DNA of 64,000 nt, taken from positions 15,838,083 to 15,902,082 of the forward strand of contig OX030955.1 in the NCBI GenBank assembly GCA_943735955.1. The letters run 5' to 3'. The stretch's first letter is position 1; the number at the start of each line of letters is the position of its first letter. A program made the position numbers and the translations under genes. The notes beneath the pieces were generated by a model. The model was given only the letters and a program-made list of their open reading frames with translations. It was not told where the DNA came from and did no database searches. Origin of the DNA: Piscicola geometra. Its lineage: Eukaryota > Annelida > Clitellata > Hirudinida > Piscicolidae. Shown here one piece after another: positions 51,901 to 63,782 of this stretch.

Positions 51901-54900
51901 CGAAGACATGTTGGCCTAGCGCGAGCTCTAATTATGGCAATGAATGTTTGCGGGTATGTCTTACTCGTAGATTTTCTTCACCGTCTCTTGTACTTTACTC
52001 AGAGGCACTCTCTTCAGCATCTCGCACGCCTTCCAGAATCTGAAAAAATCAGTTTTTTGTAAATTTATTCACTTTTTTAAATATATTTTTTATAATTTGT
52101 ATTGAGAATTAACATATTTTTTTTACAACGGCCTATATCCATGGAAGTGAAAATTATTCAAGCTAGATTTGTCTTCTAAATATTGGTTTTAGAATTCTTT
52201 TAGTATTTTTTTCGCCTTTTGATCACCACAAAGACATTCCTTTATCAGCGCAGTTTTTCTAATTTTCGAAAATCAAGGCTTATTTACTAGACACTTTTCA
52301 AAAAAAAGTCAAAAATAAGTTTTCGTGCTTTCAAAATGTTTATGAATAACTTGGAATAGAACTTATATTTTTCAAGATTGATTTCAACAATATTTTTTTG
52401 ATTTTTCATATTTCTTTTTTTCGTTTTTTGTGTGAATTAAAGTGTAAAAAACAATCATCAAATTTTTAATAACGAGGTTTTTTATCTATAAGAAAAATAG
52501 TACATTTAAGAACAATTTCCCACATCATGATACACCATACTAAAACGCCAATACAATGTCTAAAAACCACGTCAATATAACTTCCACCTACTTTAGGTTC
52601 TCTGCGCTAAACTCCTTCTCCAAAAAGCTTTCAAAATGTTCTCTTCCAGTCTGATCTCTCAATAATTCTTCAATTGAAAAACTCCACCTATCCACTGTCC
52701 TGTAAGGAACGTCCTTTCTGTAGTGTTGAGGTATTTACTGTATTGGTTGGGGCGTTAAATGCTGTGATTAACCAAAATGTCATTTAACTAGTTTTTCCTA
52801 CTCTAGCGCTGTCTGCTTTTTATCAATTATTTGTTCAAAATGTTATATATTCTTACAAACTAAAATAATGATAACAAAAATAAACTTTCTATGAATACTA
52901 TCGTGGAACAAAATATTAATTTAATTTTAAAATAGTAAAATCGATAAATCGGCATATAATTTCCCGTTCGAGGCTAAAATCGATGAGGTCTATTATATAG
53001 TTAACATGAGGGTGATTAAAATTGTATTTGAATTTTGGTTGGAATGGTTGGGGTTTCTAATTTTTGTAAAGTAATATATTATTTTAAAGTTTTTGTTTAG
53101 ATAGAGTAGCCTACTAATTTTCTTTCAAATTTCATTTATTATAGTAAACAATCCCCTCTACAAAAATTTTATAAATTAATTATGCTCAAACTTGGAAGTT
53201 CATTAATGAAAATAAAATTTAGTCATCAAGCAAATGAACCATACAAACAACCACACTAAGCCTGACAGCGTGGTTTCTTGCTCCCACAACTCTGTGTTGT
53301 CGGAGGTCCAAGGGTTGGGAGGGTCGGATGCGCTCAAGAACCAGTCGTAATCTCTGTACGTTTCGTAGTAAGCTCCGTAACTGAGGAATATTGAAATATA
53401 ATGGAAATAATAGATTTTTGAAAAAATAAAGTGGCAATTTTAGTTACCGATGGTTGGTGGGTAGGAACTAGAGGTCGGACATGGACGATTTTTCATTCCC
53501 GGTCCCGTCCCGTTCCCGAAATTTGTTTTCCCGTCCCGTCCCGTTCCCGATGGGACATCAGAATTTTGATTCCCGTCCCGTCCCGTTCCCGAATTTTTTT
53601 TTTCCGTTCCGTCCCGTTCCCGATGGGACATCAGAATTTTGATTCCCGTCCCGTCCCGTTCCCGAAATTTTTTTTCCCGTCCCGACCCGTTCCCGAAAGC
53701 TTTTTGTTTTTTATTCATTTTCGCTGCCGTTTTTACTGGTCCCAAACTTGCTAGTTCTAAAATTTCTTAAAATTTATTATTTGAAAGTCAGAGAATATTT
53801 CTTTTAATGAAATAAAAAAGCATGATTTAAATTTAAATATTTATTGAAATGAAAGTATTGTTTTTGAGTTATTCAATCAAGTCTTTATTGCTTTTCACAA
53901 GGGTTAAACCGTTAAGAGTTTCAGCTTTCAAATGAGATGATTTTGGGTCTGAAGTTAAACGACCACACATTGAAAAATTCTGTTCAAAGCGAATATAACA
54001 TGCAGATACACTAAACTAAATTTTGGCTACTTCTTGTACTATTTTAAAATTGCTCATTTTACTCCAATAAAATAAAACATCTTTATAATTTTCAATTTTT
54101 TTTGGGACGTAATTGTGAATATTTGTTCAATTCATCCTCTTCTGAATTTTTTTCTTTGTTCATTATTACTAATTCTTCAATAATGTTAGAAATATGTTTT
54201 TTAACAACATTCTTATTCTCTACAACTGCAAATATAAAATCATTCGTATAATTTGATAGTACAATAATTTTCTTATAATTTTTAGATTATAAAAACAAAC
54301 ATAAAAGGTCTAAATAACCATCATTTGTTTTTTTTCTCAAAGGCACTGCAGCTTGGTCTGGCTGTAAAAAATAGAATTAAATTTTCTCTAATGAAAGTCT
54401 TGGTATTTATTTCTTTTCTATCCCAAACTTTTTTCCTATTATTCTTTCGTACTGGGGATGCAACAGACATGCTGTCATACGAATAAGATCAATAGCATCT
54501 TTTCTTTTGTCGAAATGATCAACTGAGCAATCATTTGGAAATTAATCATTCAAATTCAAAGTATTAATTTATAAAATTAAAATAATATAACTGACCATTT
54601 TGATTTCGTCGGAAAAGTTTTCATCATCACCCATTTGTTCTAATCTCCCTAATCTTTGGACTCATCATAACAACTTCACATGTAGTGTTGGAGATTTTGA
54701 TATTGGCAATGGTGGCTTTGTTATACATTTCCATTGCATTTAATACTTATTTTAAGTACGGAGTATCGATGAAATAAAGATTTCCATACTTAGAAGTTTG
54801 CTGAAAAATCATTGTTAAAGAATCCAATCCCAATAACTGTTATTCCCGTTTTTCCCGTTCCCGATTTAAAAGTTGATTCCCGTTCCCGTCTTTTCCCGTT

Positions 54901-57900
54901 CCCGATTTGAATGTTGATTCCCGTTCCCGTTCCCGTCCCGAAAACCTATTCCCGGTTCCCGACTTTTCCCGTCCCGAAATTAATTTTCATTCCCGTTCCC
55001 GCGGGAGTCCCGCGGGTACCCGCGGGTACCCGGTCAGATCGGGTACCCGGTCCGACCTCTAGTAGGAACGAAATGGTTCGAAGGAAGTTTTATGCTAAAA
55101 AGATTATATTAATGTTGAAGAAATGTAAAAAGCAAGATACACTGTCTAACTAATGATGATGAATGGCATGGTTAATTAGTGGATGAGTGATTGGATACAT
55201 TTTTAAAGAAGTGGCTTGTTAAAAGAAGCGGACGTTGTATGGAAAGATTAGCCTAAGAGTAATGAATGATGGATTTTGAATGAGAAATTGTTGAACAAAA
55301 TAATATGAAAAAAACTAAATTTATTGAATATTAATACATAAAAACAAAAAAAAGATCGAATGATGGAAAACTATAGTTGGGAATGCTGCCCGGGGTGCAC
55401 TTAATGTTTTGCTGGTCTATCGCATGTCAGGCCGAACTTATTTACTTCGCGGTGAAGTCTAGTTTTTATTATTAATTTGGTTTTTTTTCAACTCCAGCTT
55501 TTTAGAGCTTATGTAAAGAATTTTTTTAACTATTCTTTAGACTTAATTTAATATCTCCACACATGTTATAATTCTAAATAAATGCACTCAAAAACCTTTC
55601 AACTGCCTTTGAAACCCTGGTTCGTCTTCTGTCGAGCAGCCTTTTCAAGTGTTCGATCTGTATTTAGCATTAAACATTTTTTTAATACATTTTTAAAATT
55701 AAATTTTTGACATTAATTTTTTGCCAATTTTTATTAATATTTTACTTATATCTTGTGAGTTGTCATTAGCAATTATTATATGATTTTTGAAATCACGCAT
55801 TCAATATTGAAATATTTGAGCCACAACACCTCAGCAACATTCCTTCAACCTACTCTAACTGAACAATCTCAGGCATACCAACTTCAGTTTGCAAGAAGTT
55901 AGCTTCTTCTTCATGGCCGCTCCCATTGGCTGGCATCAGAGATGGACATATGGAGCCTCCAAAGACATTGTAAGAGGGCTATGTAAAAGAATGTTTAAAT
56001 AACGAGTTAATCCAAAAATCGATTAATTTTTTAAATTCTTTTTATAAGAAGTAAAACTAAAACCAAAACTAATTATAAACAAGTAATTAGATACTTTGTG
56101 GAATGTTTTCGATTGCTTTAAAGTGCGGCAGGTTTTTTTGATGTCCACTTCAGTTGTGTCAACACACCCAGGCTGTTGTTTTGTGCGTGGGTCAATTAGA
56201 AATTTAGAGTTGTGAGCTAATTGCATATGTTTTCAAAGACAGAAGCACCATGTTTAACGTGCAAAATTTTAATTTAACATTTTATTTAATAAAGCTTTTA
56301 ATTATTTATCTGGATTTTTAATGCAACATTACAAAACCGTATTCAACTTTAGGTCCAATAGAACAAGATTTAAGCACTATTTAAAAAGATTCGGTATCAA
56401 CATCAACATTCTATTATGAGAAATCTTTCTTACTAAAGATGATAAGCACATGGAACAGATCATCTTTTCCGTTTCAAATTTTCTAGACTTGGTAATTTTC
56501 AAGCAAAAACTATAATCAATTAAATTATAAAAAACTTTCACTAAAAGACAAGAAAAAATCTATTAGATAAAGCCAAACTTGATTGTGGTCGTTTATCATT
56601 CTGAGACTCTTCATCGTTATTATACATCTTCTTCAATTACGGCCTAGAATTAGAAGGATTAAATTCTATACTGTATAAAGCTTGTCAATTATAAACTATT
56701 TTTTTAAGTTTAAATTAAGCTTTTTTTCATTTATTCGACTTAATTCTTTTAATTTAAAAAGTTTCCCAATAGCATGAAATTGAGCGAGAGTGTCAATTAT
56801 CAGCCCAATTGGATAGTTAATGCTTTAAAAAAAATATATTGATTTCAAAATCTTGTGTTTCCCTTACATAGATGCGCACTATTATTAGTATTTTACGTTT
56901 GCTTAGTTCAAGATGATAAGTCGGATTTTTTTACTTCATTAGTTAAAATTGTTGTTGGATTTCAATAGTTATTCGTTTTCTGCTATTAAATCATTGTTAA
57001 AATTTATTTTGTTCTATAATTAATTGATTCATTATATTGTTTTTTCCATTTAAATATACTTGTTATTTAGGATATTTTCGAACTTTAAATTGTGCCAAAA
57101 CCAAATAAAGCAGTTTAAATTTTTACAACTGTAATTAGAGAAATTTTTATACTTAGATTGATTATTCGCTTAAAGCCACCAAGATAAAAAATGCTCTTTT
57201 AAAGATTAGAATAGGAAATTTTTATCGTTTAAAGTGTTTCGGTTTTCATTCCTTTAATTTTAGCTTGTTATCTTTCATTTAAGAAATTTTGTGTGTGTCC
57301 GTATTAAAATAACCGCTGTCATTTGAGTTCAATTTGGTGAACATGAATGATGCTATTGCAGGTAAATAAGATTAAATGATGATGTTGAAGATGTGGTTAT
57401 CATGATGATAATAACAGTGGATTTAAAATTAAAAAAGTATAAAATTTTTGAAAAGGATGAATATGATAATAATGATGATACAGCGGGTCGGTGGACGTCC
57501 CAGTATGCCCTCTCTTGGCTGTCCAGTATCTGCCGGTCCAGCTTGTCTCTCTTTTTGTCAACCCTGGTGTTGTTACATATGTGTGTGTAGTTGAAACACA
57601 TTCATTCACTCATTCAAAATATTTTTTAGATTGCAGATAGTTGTTCGAACTATTTTTGGCATGGTCTAACATCAATGATAAGACTTCGCATTGAAAAGTT
57701 TAAAATTTTTAATTATTTGACCATCGTATGAGTTTAAATTTGAAACTTGAACCTATTTTAATGTAACTTATATCAGAAGCTTTAAATTCTAGTTTGAATT
57801 TATGAATCCAAGGAACAGTTCATATGAGGTCGGTGCACATTGAAGACGTTCATAATTGAGGTTAAATTCTCTCACATTTAAATGGCATTTAACCTTAAAC

Positions 57901-60900
57901 CTAACTCTAATCTTCCTCTTAACCCCACATTTAAACTGCGTTTAACTCTAAAACTAAAATGGTTACCTTCTCATGTTTGTTTCTTGTGATATTTTTCGTG
58001 AAGCGGTTTAACAGTCCTTTCTTTGCACAGCCCTTTCTTCTACCTACCTTTAACTACAACTAGCTGTACTTAAATGCTCAACCTCATTATCAATTACCTA
58101 TACTTCATACTTATAACTATCAAATATTCTGAATTAATTATGAAGAGAATTATAAATGGTCACCATAAAAGATTCTTTTCAATGCGTGACGATTTCAATG
58201 TGCGGTGACTTCAATGCATACCCAATAAACTATCTTCTAATAAGAGTTCATGTTAGGTTCATGAGATTCAGGGTTTTATAGCTCAAACTTAGAAGTCTGA
58301 TTTAGATCACTTTTTGAGCTAATTTGGCACTAACTTAAGTACCAAAAAAAAATCTAAGGCACAAAAAAGTTTAAAAAAAGTTTGTTTAGTTCAATTTTTG
58401 TAGTTTTAAAATTTGGGCTACACTAATGAATTCAAATAAAAATATAATTGGTTTCGTGACTGAGATTTCATTTTCCAATTTGTCTTTTTAATAATAAAAA
58501 AAGTAATGGAACTCTTTTTTCACATAATAAAAAAAAAATTTAAATCAATTTTTTAAGTTTTATTTTCCTAAATTCTTTTTTCCATTTTTTTGTTAGATCA
58601 TTGCTTAAACTTTTTTTCCTTCATGACTTTAGTTTTTAGCCAATACTTTATTTAAAATAATTCTATCCTTACATCCGGCAACAAGTTCCTGACATTTTAA
58701 AAGCTTTTGTGTAATGACTTGCTTTTTAAAGTATCGTTAAAATAAATAAAAAAATGTAATTTTTATTATTATTTGTAATTTCTTTTTTAACAACTTTTTT
58801 CTGAAGTTCTAACGCTCATTTCTTTGTTAAATACTCAATGTAACTCCCTTAATCCCTTGGGCTTTCTAATAATGTCATAAAAACAATTAATCTACATTTC
58901 CAAGTTTCCACCTACCTTACAAAATGAAGGTGATTATAAATATTATGATGCATAGCTCATTTGCTACAGTCTAAAAACAAAAGTTCCTTGAAGAAACTAA
59001 CGTAAGAATTATGTATTGCTTGAGTTAGTGAAAAAAAAACAGAAAGTCACCGAAAGCCGCAACAAGACAGACAACAAAGAAAAATGATCTCGTTGGGAGA
59101 AGATGCCATACAGGTATCAAGAAACAGGTGTTTTGCTAAAAATTTTGAAAATATTTGTATTACTATAATGTGATAAGATGAATATCTTAGAAATAACATA
59201 GTCTTCTTGAGAGATTTTAAAACCTATTATGACATTTTTTAAACTTCAACTCAAAAAGCAAGGTTAAAGAAACTAAAATAATTGTTAACAAGTATTAAAA
59301 AAAATTTCAATTCAATTCAATTCAAAAATTATTTTATTCAGCAAATTAACATGGTTAAATTCTAGGAGACCTGGGCCACCCAAACAAAATATTACAGAGA
59401 AATTGATTAATATAGTAATCACAGTAATCACAAAAATAATTAAAACAAAAATTAAATTCAATGTAAACAAAATTTATATTAACTTTCCATTAATAATCAA
59501 ATTTTTGTAAAAATATAAAAGTAAGAGTACCCAGATTTATAATAGATTTTTATTAGACTGATTGGTCAAAATAACATTTATATATGAATAGACAAATAGA
59601 AAACTATGACAAAAAGAAATGTGAATTAATTAACTTGTAATTTATAACCTTATATGAACCTAGTGACAATGAATTTTTAGCATGTATTGGCAATCTATCC
59701 CAGTAATGCATCATTGAGTATAGAACGGAATTAATAAAAAAAATTGATCTAGGTTTATTAAAATAGAAATCAAAATTATATCTTAAAAGCCTAGTACTAT
59801 GTTTACTAAATGTTATAATTTGATTATAGATTAATTGACAATAATTTACTTTATAAATGTTATAGAAGAGAATCAAGGAAAAAACAATGTGTAGCTGATT
59901 TATATTTAAAATTTTTGCCTTGTTATAATAATTACTAATGTGATCAAACTTATTTAATTTAAACAAAACACGCAGAAAAAAGTTTTGACTTAGACTTAAT
60001 AAATGAAGATTTGATTTGGAGCTACGACCCCAGACAGGAATGCAATAAGTTAAGTAAGGCAAAATAAGGGAATTATATAAAGTCATTAAGATAAATATAG
60101 GAAACTTGAATCTTAAACGATAAATGATACCTAGATTTTTTGATAATTTGCTAGATATGTACCTAATATGATTTAACCACTTTAAGTTATCAGAGATAAC
60201 AACACCTAAAAATTTTATAGAGTTTACTCTTTTAATCAATAATTTATTTAGCAATATAGTTGGATGATAGACATCTGTACGAATTTTAGGACCAAAAAAA
60301 TAAACAAAGTTTTGTCCAGGTTAATTTTCGAAAATAATTATAATAATAACTTTTCAGCGAGTGAACATCATTGAAGGGAATATTAAAATACAAAAGGGTT
60401 TGTATTGCTGCTGATGAAATTAACCAGTTAGGATGCCTGGGTTTCAAATGCTAACCTTTTTGTCAACAATGTAAAAGTTTTCATTAGTAAACATCAAGTA
60501 TTTAAATATTGTTTAGTTATCTGTATTAAATCTTGTTTGATGCATTGAGGCATTTTCGGAAAGGTCGTTTGACAACATGGCGTGCCACTGAAATTAACTT
60601 AGCGAAACATAACTTGGTTTTGCTTTGGAAAGCGATTTTATGTTTTTTAAAAGAACAGTTACTATGAAATTGCTTTAAACTTTTTTTGTTTACGTTCATT
60701 AAAATACACTCGAAAAATAACCAAAGATATATATCCTTCTGAAAACTTCAATGAACACACTCAGGTTTAGCGCTGGTGTCATAATCCTCAAAGATAATAT
60801 CCAATCTCAGTGTGCATAAAACTATTTCAAGAGCTTTCAAAACCCCTTCAAACCCTTCAATTCTTTTTTTATACTTTAAATATATAATGTCATTTGAGCA

Positions 60901-62010
60901 AAGCTTGGCATCAAACCATTAATCCTTTAAAACGTTATTAATTTAAGGTTAAAAAAGCATAAAAGAATAGTTAGAAAAAATGAACAGCAACTTGTTCATC
61001 CAGTTCACCAGAGCTATTCCCTCGATTAATGCAGTAGAATGCTTATTTTCAACAAGAATAGAGGCATATGCGTACCAAGAAATCATCTTTGTCAGATAAA
61101 ACTTTACATGATAGGGAGCAATGCTTCCTTGGAGCACGCATCTGAAAGATACAATACATAAAGATGAAGAAAATAAAAACAGATTTAAAACTGTTTATAT
61201 AATGTGTTTTTAATTTTTTCCTTCGTTATTTATTTGTTTGCCATATAAAATTGTATTCAATAACTTTTTTAGTTCATTAATGCAACAAAAGTTTATATAA
61301 TAATAATAATAAAGTGTTTCTTTAGAGTCTTTTTTAGTTTTCGTTTTGTTCATTTTCTTTAACATTTTTTTAAATAATAAAAGTTACATTTAGAACTTTT
61401 AACGATAAATTCTGTTTAATTATACCCCATTAAACTGAATAAAAGTTAAAGAGGTTAAATTACCGATTAACTATTCCTATTTGTGTTTTATCATTATAAC
61501 TGACTATAAACTGTTATTTTAAACTATGTGTTTTCATGAGTTTCTACATGCTCTTTTTAATCCGCTTTGTTTCGAGTATATTTATAATAATTATAATAAC
61601 AATAATAATTAAATTAAATAATTATTAATATTTTGTTATGAATATTGTATAGTGATTATTTCCATTTCATATTTTATTCTGTCTTTGTATATTTTAAATA
61701 AAAACTCGGAAGCTCAAATACTCTCTTCTTCAGTATTATTCTAATTCATACTCCTTGCACAATATTTACTCATTACACACATCAAACTCTTTAGAGAATT
61801 TTTTTTCTGTGAAGCACCTTAAAAAATCGCTTAATCCTCTGCACTCCCCTCCCACCCCCATCACCTACTTGGCTTGTGATTCAGCTTGCAGAAAAATGAA
61901 TTCCCACTTCTTGGCGTAGGTTTTTTGCAAACACGCCAAGTTTTCTGCTTCAAAGTCCGCAAGTTCCAAACGCTGCTTGTTCTGCATTGTCCTCTTGCAC
62001 AAGTACACAG
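48897..62010 (-). CDS. R7-family RGS gene (RGS6/7-like), 3' ten exons
   Basis: Regulator of G-protein signalling of the R7 type, which speeds GTP hydrolysis on Gi/o alpha subunits and works as an obligate dimer with G-beta-5 at the membrane, mainly in neurons (family knowledge). Ten exons, each with AG acceptor and GT donor, join without phase conflict into 327 codons and a TAA. In order: end of the DHEX region ([21 protein letters not shown]), the R7 hallmark [20 protein letters not shown] domain (residues about 101-150 of this part, ending PPNPWTSDN), RGS domain (about 178-290) and a short unique tail. Key RGS residues are present: EN in SAENLKFW, N in DPVNVDS, D and R in NDSYGRY. The DEP domain and start lie beyond the right edge. 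Introns range from 204 to 4305 bases; one holds a hAT copy and one a LINE fragment. RGS6 against RGS7 cannot be decided. Confidence 0.95.
49265..49357 (-). CDS. RGS gene, end of RGS domain
   Basis: 93 bases, phase 0 at both ends: acceptor CTTTAAAG, donor GTATGA. Reads [20 protein letters not shown] then [11 protein letters not shown]. Without splicing the frame would stop after one more codon (KKKV, then TGA), so a short alternative C-terminus is possible. Confidence 0.94.
49562..49676 (-). CDS. RGS gene, RGS-domain exon LAPGA
   Basis: 115 bases: acceptor TTCACCAAG, donor GTAGAC. Reads [20 protein letters not shown] then [23 protein letters not shown] with VNVDS is the R7 form of the G-alpha contact loop. 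Confidence 0.94.
49677..51964 (-). other. RGS intron between the FWKACE and LAPGA exons
   Basis: 2288 bases. It contains a pyrimidine-rich block at 50640-51530 with long plus-strand open frames that are probably not genes, and a GC-richer patch at 50360-50560. No transposon recognised. Confidence 0.6.
51965..52039 (-). CDS. RGS gene, RGS-domain exon FWKACE
   Basis: 75 bases: acceptor TTTTTTCAG, donor GTAAGA. Reads [24 protein letters not shown]; the split codon with the previous exon makes ENLKFW. Confidence 0.95.
52592..52717 (-). CDS. RGS gene, start of RGS domain
   Basis: 126 bases: acceptor CACTACAG, donor GTAGGT. Reads [20 protein letters not shown] then [22 protein letters not shown] second AG 17 bases further in is possible, but the phase of the preceding exon favours this one. 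Confidence 0.93.
53267..53380 (-). CDS. RGS gene, second GGL exon
   Basis: 114 bases: acceptor ATTCCTCAG, donor GTCAGG. Reads [20 protein letters not shown] and [17 protein letters not shown], matching the conserved PSNPWISDD segment. The hAT element 53469-55061 ends only 88 bases before its acceptor. Confidence 0.93.
53461..55069 (-). mobile_element. hAT transposon relic with GC-rich ends, in the RGS intron
   Basis: Target duplication GTAGGAAC at 53461-53468 and 55062-55069; the element itself is 53469-55061 (1593 bases), with termini TAGAGGTCGGAC and GTCCGACCTCTA. Same orientation as 7167-8700, so transposase remnants lie on the minus strand, the same sense as the RGS gene. It is the longest copy, with a fuller left GC array (53480-53700) and right array (54843-55060). 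Confidence 0.94.
55596..55657 (-). CDS. RGS gene, first GGL exon
   Basis: 62 bases: acceptor AAATACAG, weak donor GTTTTT. Reads [20 protein letters not shown] and ends in AG, completed to Ser by the next exon. This is the first helix of the G-gamma-like domain that binds G-beta-5. Confidence 0.88.
56095..56172 (-). CDS. RGS gene, [13 protein letters not shown] exon
   Basis: 78 bases, phase 0 at both ends: acceptor AAACAACAG, donor GTATCT. Reads [26 protein letters not shown]. It is shorter than in vertebrate RGS7, where a variable linker follows before the GGL domain. Confidence 0.92.
57482..57563 (-). CDS. RGS gene, exon with WDVHRP hallmark
   Basis: 82 bases: acceptor ACACCAG, donor GTATCA. 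Reads [20 protein letters not shown] then WDVHRPA, nearly identical to vertebrate RGS6/7 at this point. A decayed copy lies at 34521-34589. Confidence 0.95.
57564..59308 (-). other. RGS intron, left part; dispersed repeat at 57831-57965
   Basis: 57831-57965 (GTGCACATTGAAG, TTTAAATGGCATTTAACC, CCTAACTCTAAT) matches 62595-62705 in the opposite orientation. The rest is featureless. Confidence 0.5.
59309..60335 (-). mobile_element. 5'-truncated LINE fragment in the RGS intron
   Basis: Encloses the reverse transcriptase C-terminus at 59604-60254. On the minus strand it ends in a (TTGAA)n tail at about 59309-59332. Upstream of the frame, a frame-shifted NLDKTLFIF and [12 protein letters not shown] continue the reverse transcriptase. 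Confidence 0.82.
59604..60254 (-). pseudogene. LINE reverse transcriptase C-terminal part
   Basis: A 216-codon frame with the post-catalytic motif [20 protein letters not shown], then [34 protein letters not shown] and TRLLRYN. This is the palm-thumb junction and C-terminus of a non-LTR reverse transcriptase of a jockey/CR1-like kind that differs from the other two LINE families in the window. The YADD-containing palm is missing. Its strand equals that of the host RGS gene. Confidence 0.85.
60336..61868 (-). other. RGS intron, right part; orphan exon-like frame at 60960-61141
   Basis: 60398-60455 pairs with the SINE-like motif at 37188. At 61141 a good acceptor (TGTATCTTTCAG) is followed on the minus strand by an open frame including [20 protein letters not shown]; it fits no R7 RGS protein, and no donor was found. 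It may be chance or part of another repeat. Confidence 0.4.
61869..62010 (-). CDS. RGS gene, DHEX exon
   Basis: 142 bases: acceptor ATCCAAAAG, donor GTAGGT. It begins with two bases of a split Ala codon and ends with AA of a split Lys codon. Reads [20 protein letters not shown] ... [14 protein letters not shown], the helical end of the DEP/DHEX module. The exon before it is not in the window. Confidence 0.93.
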
Positions 62011-62948
62011 CTTTTGGATGGGTATGTGGGTTTTGGGGTTGATATTACGAAGGTTCTGAAGTTCAAATAAAAAAAATGTAGAAAAAATTATTGTTGCAAT
62101 TAAAAAATGAAATGAAATAGAAAAGATTAAAAATAAGAAAATTGAAAAATAATGTTTACAATTTTTGACAGTTTCATGAAAAAGCTGACCAGCTGTTGTG
62201 AAGTTAGAATATTCAATTAGTTTTAAAAAACGATATTTATTTTTTTCTTGTGATAAATATACAGATAAAGAGAAATTAATTTGCATTGAAACAAAAAAAG
62301 TATATAAAAAAATCTTTTTAGCAGAGTAGAAATTTTTTACCCTCGGAAGATTTTGGCATTCAACTGAATCTCAAGGCTTTTTGCAATCTATATTATTGAA
62401 ATAAAAACGCAATGATATCTTCATCCTTGTCCATAGAAAGCATTCATTCCACAAATTTTAAACTAATCGTTCTTCGACATTTATACATTCTTTCATTTTA
62501 CTTTGAGTATCCTGGGAGTTCATTTGGACAATATGCTATATCAATTGTATTAAAATAACTTGTGGAATGCATTGAACTTCTTGCACATAACAAGATTATG
62601 TTTGGGATTTAACGCTATTTAATGCAGGATTATGGTTAAAGTTAGGGTCGAGGTTAGGGTGAAATGCCATTTAAAAGTGAGAAATTTCAATGTGCGTAAA
62701 CTGGAATGTTAGACAATTTCAATGTAAACTATTATCCTTGACCAAGTGTTTTTTAAATTGGCTAAATCATGCGCAGAGAAAGTTTGAAACTAATTTTCGA
62801 ATTTTTACTCTTTCACGTGTAGCGTACACGGCACGCTACAATAGAAAGATAGAAAGCGAGCAAAATACAAATTGGTGCCTATTTGTGAAGTGCTGGGATG
62901 TGTGGGCTACAGTTCTGTCGAGGAAATTCATTTCATATCAAACGTTAA
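62011..62948. other. RGS intron sequence upstream of the DHEX exon
   Basis: Contains the repeat at 62595-62705 (partner at 57831-57965, opposite orientation). No preceding RGS exon was recognised. Confidence 0.5.
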
Positions 62949-63118
62949 CCCATTAACGCATGACTCAAAGGAATTAATTATTTTTTTACATTTTATTGAA
63001 AAACTGATTCTCAAAAATAAAATCAAAAAATTAGTCTGAAATATTTTATACAAAAAAAGTTATGATAAAAATTAAAATGTCCTTAAAAAAAGACACTATG
63101 CATTGCTACTAACGGCAA

Positions 63119-63668
63119 TTACGATTCGTGGTAGATGCTGAAGCACTCTAAATGTAAAGCTACATTACATTTAAGGCATTTCTTTTCCACTTTCTTTCCA
63201 CTTTGCTTGCATTTTTTTTGGCCATCTTTAATTTGACCAACAAAATGATCTTATTAGTTTGAATACCACCGATCCACCAAGGCCTAAATCACTGTTGCAG
63301 TCTTCCGATGCTTCTTGATATGAGTTTATCAAATAACCAAGCCTATTATTTAGACACCAATTTGTATTTCCAAACCTTATGGGTTTCCCTCTGATAAATT
63401 CTTTTGTTGAATGCCTCCCATAATATGGCACGATTGATTCATCAATTGCCAAATGACATTCTTAGGGCTTAAACTTGTGAAATCTTTCATTCCTAGCATC
63501 AAATAACGGACGTGTTTTGGCCCTCTTGTTTAATTTATTATTTATCTCATTGTCATTGCAATGCAAATACCTTAATAATTCTTCAAATCTGGTGACAGTC
63601 ATAGCATTGTTTACAGCTAGATTGTGTACATGGTCGCTTTGTTCGCAGTACATCCTGCGGTTTGCCAA
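63119..63668 (-). pseudogene. piggyBac transposase, internally deleted
   Basis: Minus strand, in order: MTVTRFEELLRYLHCNDNE and RPLFDARNERFHKF (63462-63668), a stop, then LAIDESIVPYYGRHSTKEFI (the Asp is the first catalytic residue), RGKPIRFGNTNWCLNNRLGY and LGLGGSVVFKL (63228-63452). It jumps straight to the C-terminal cysteine-rich zinc-binding tail, KKCLKCNVALHLECFSIYHE, with TAA at 63119-63121. About half the catalytic domain, including the later catalytic Asp residues, is gone, so this copy cannot make an active enzyme. Confidence 0.92.
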
Positions 63669-63782
63669 AGGAACATAGCCTGAAAGAATGAGTATAGGCT
63701 ATACTTGTGCTTTCAGGTTTGTTCCATTGGCAAACCGCAGGATTTACTGCGAACAAAGCGACCATGGACACAATCTAGCTGT
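63615..63782. repeat. Hairpin: 62-bp inverted repeat inside the piggyBac copy
   Basis: 63615-63676 and 63721-63782 are reverse complements with about three mismatches and a loop of 44 bases. The arm is transposase coding sequence (region of NRRMYCEQSDHVHNLAV), so a coding piece was copied in inverted orientation next to itself. Confidence 0.92.

Noticed and set aside
55800..55990. GC-richer patch between RGS exons, tested as an extra exon
   Set aside because: The exons at 56095-56172 and 55596-55657 join in phase 0 with continuous domain alignment, and no frame here fits R7 proteins.
61869..62010. Possible frameshift inside the DHEX exon
   Set aside because: On recounting the bases the exon is 142 long, keeps one frame and joins the next exon in phase.
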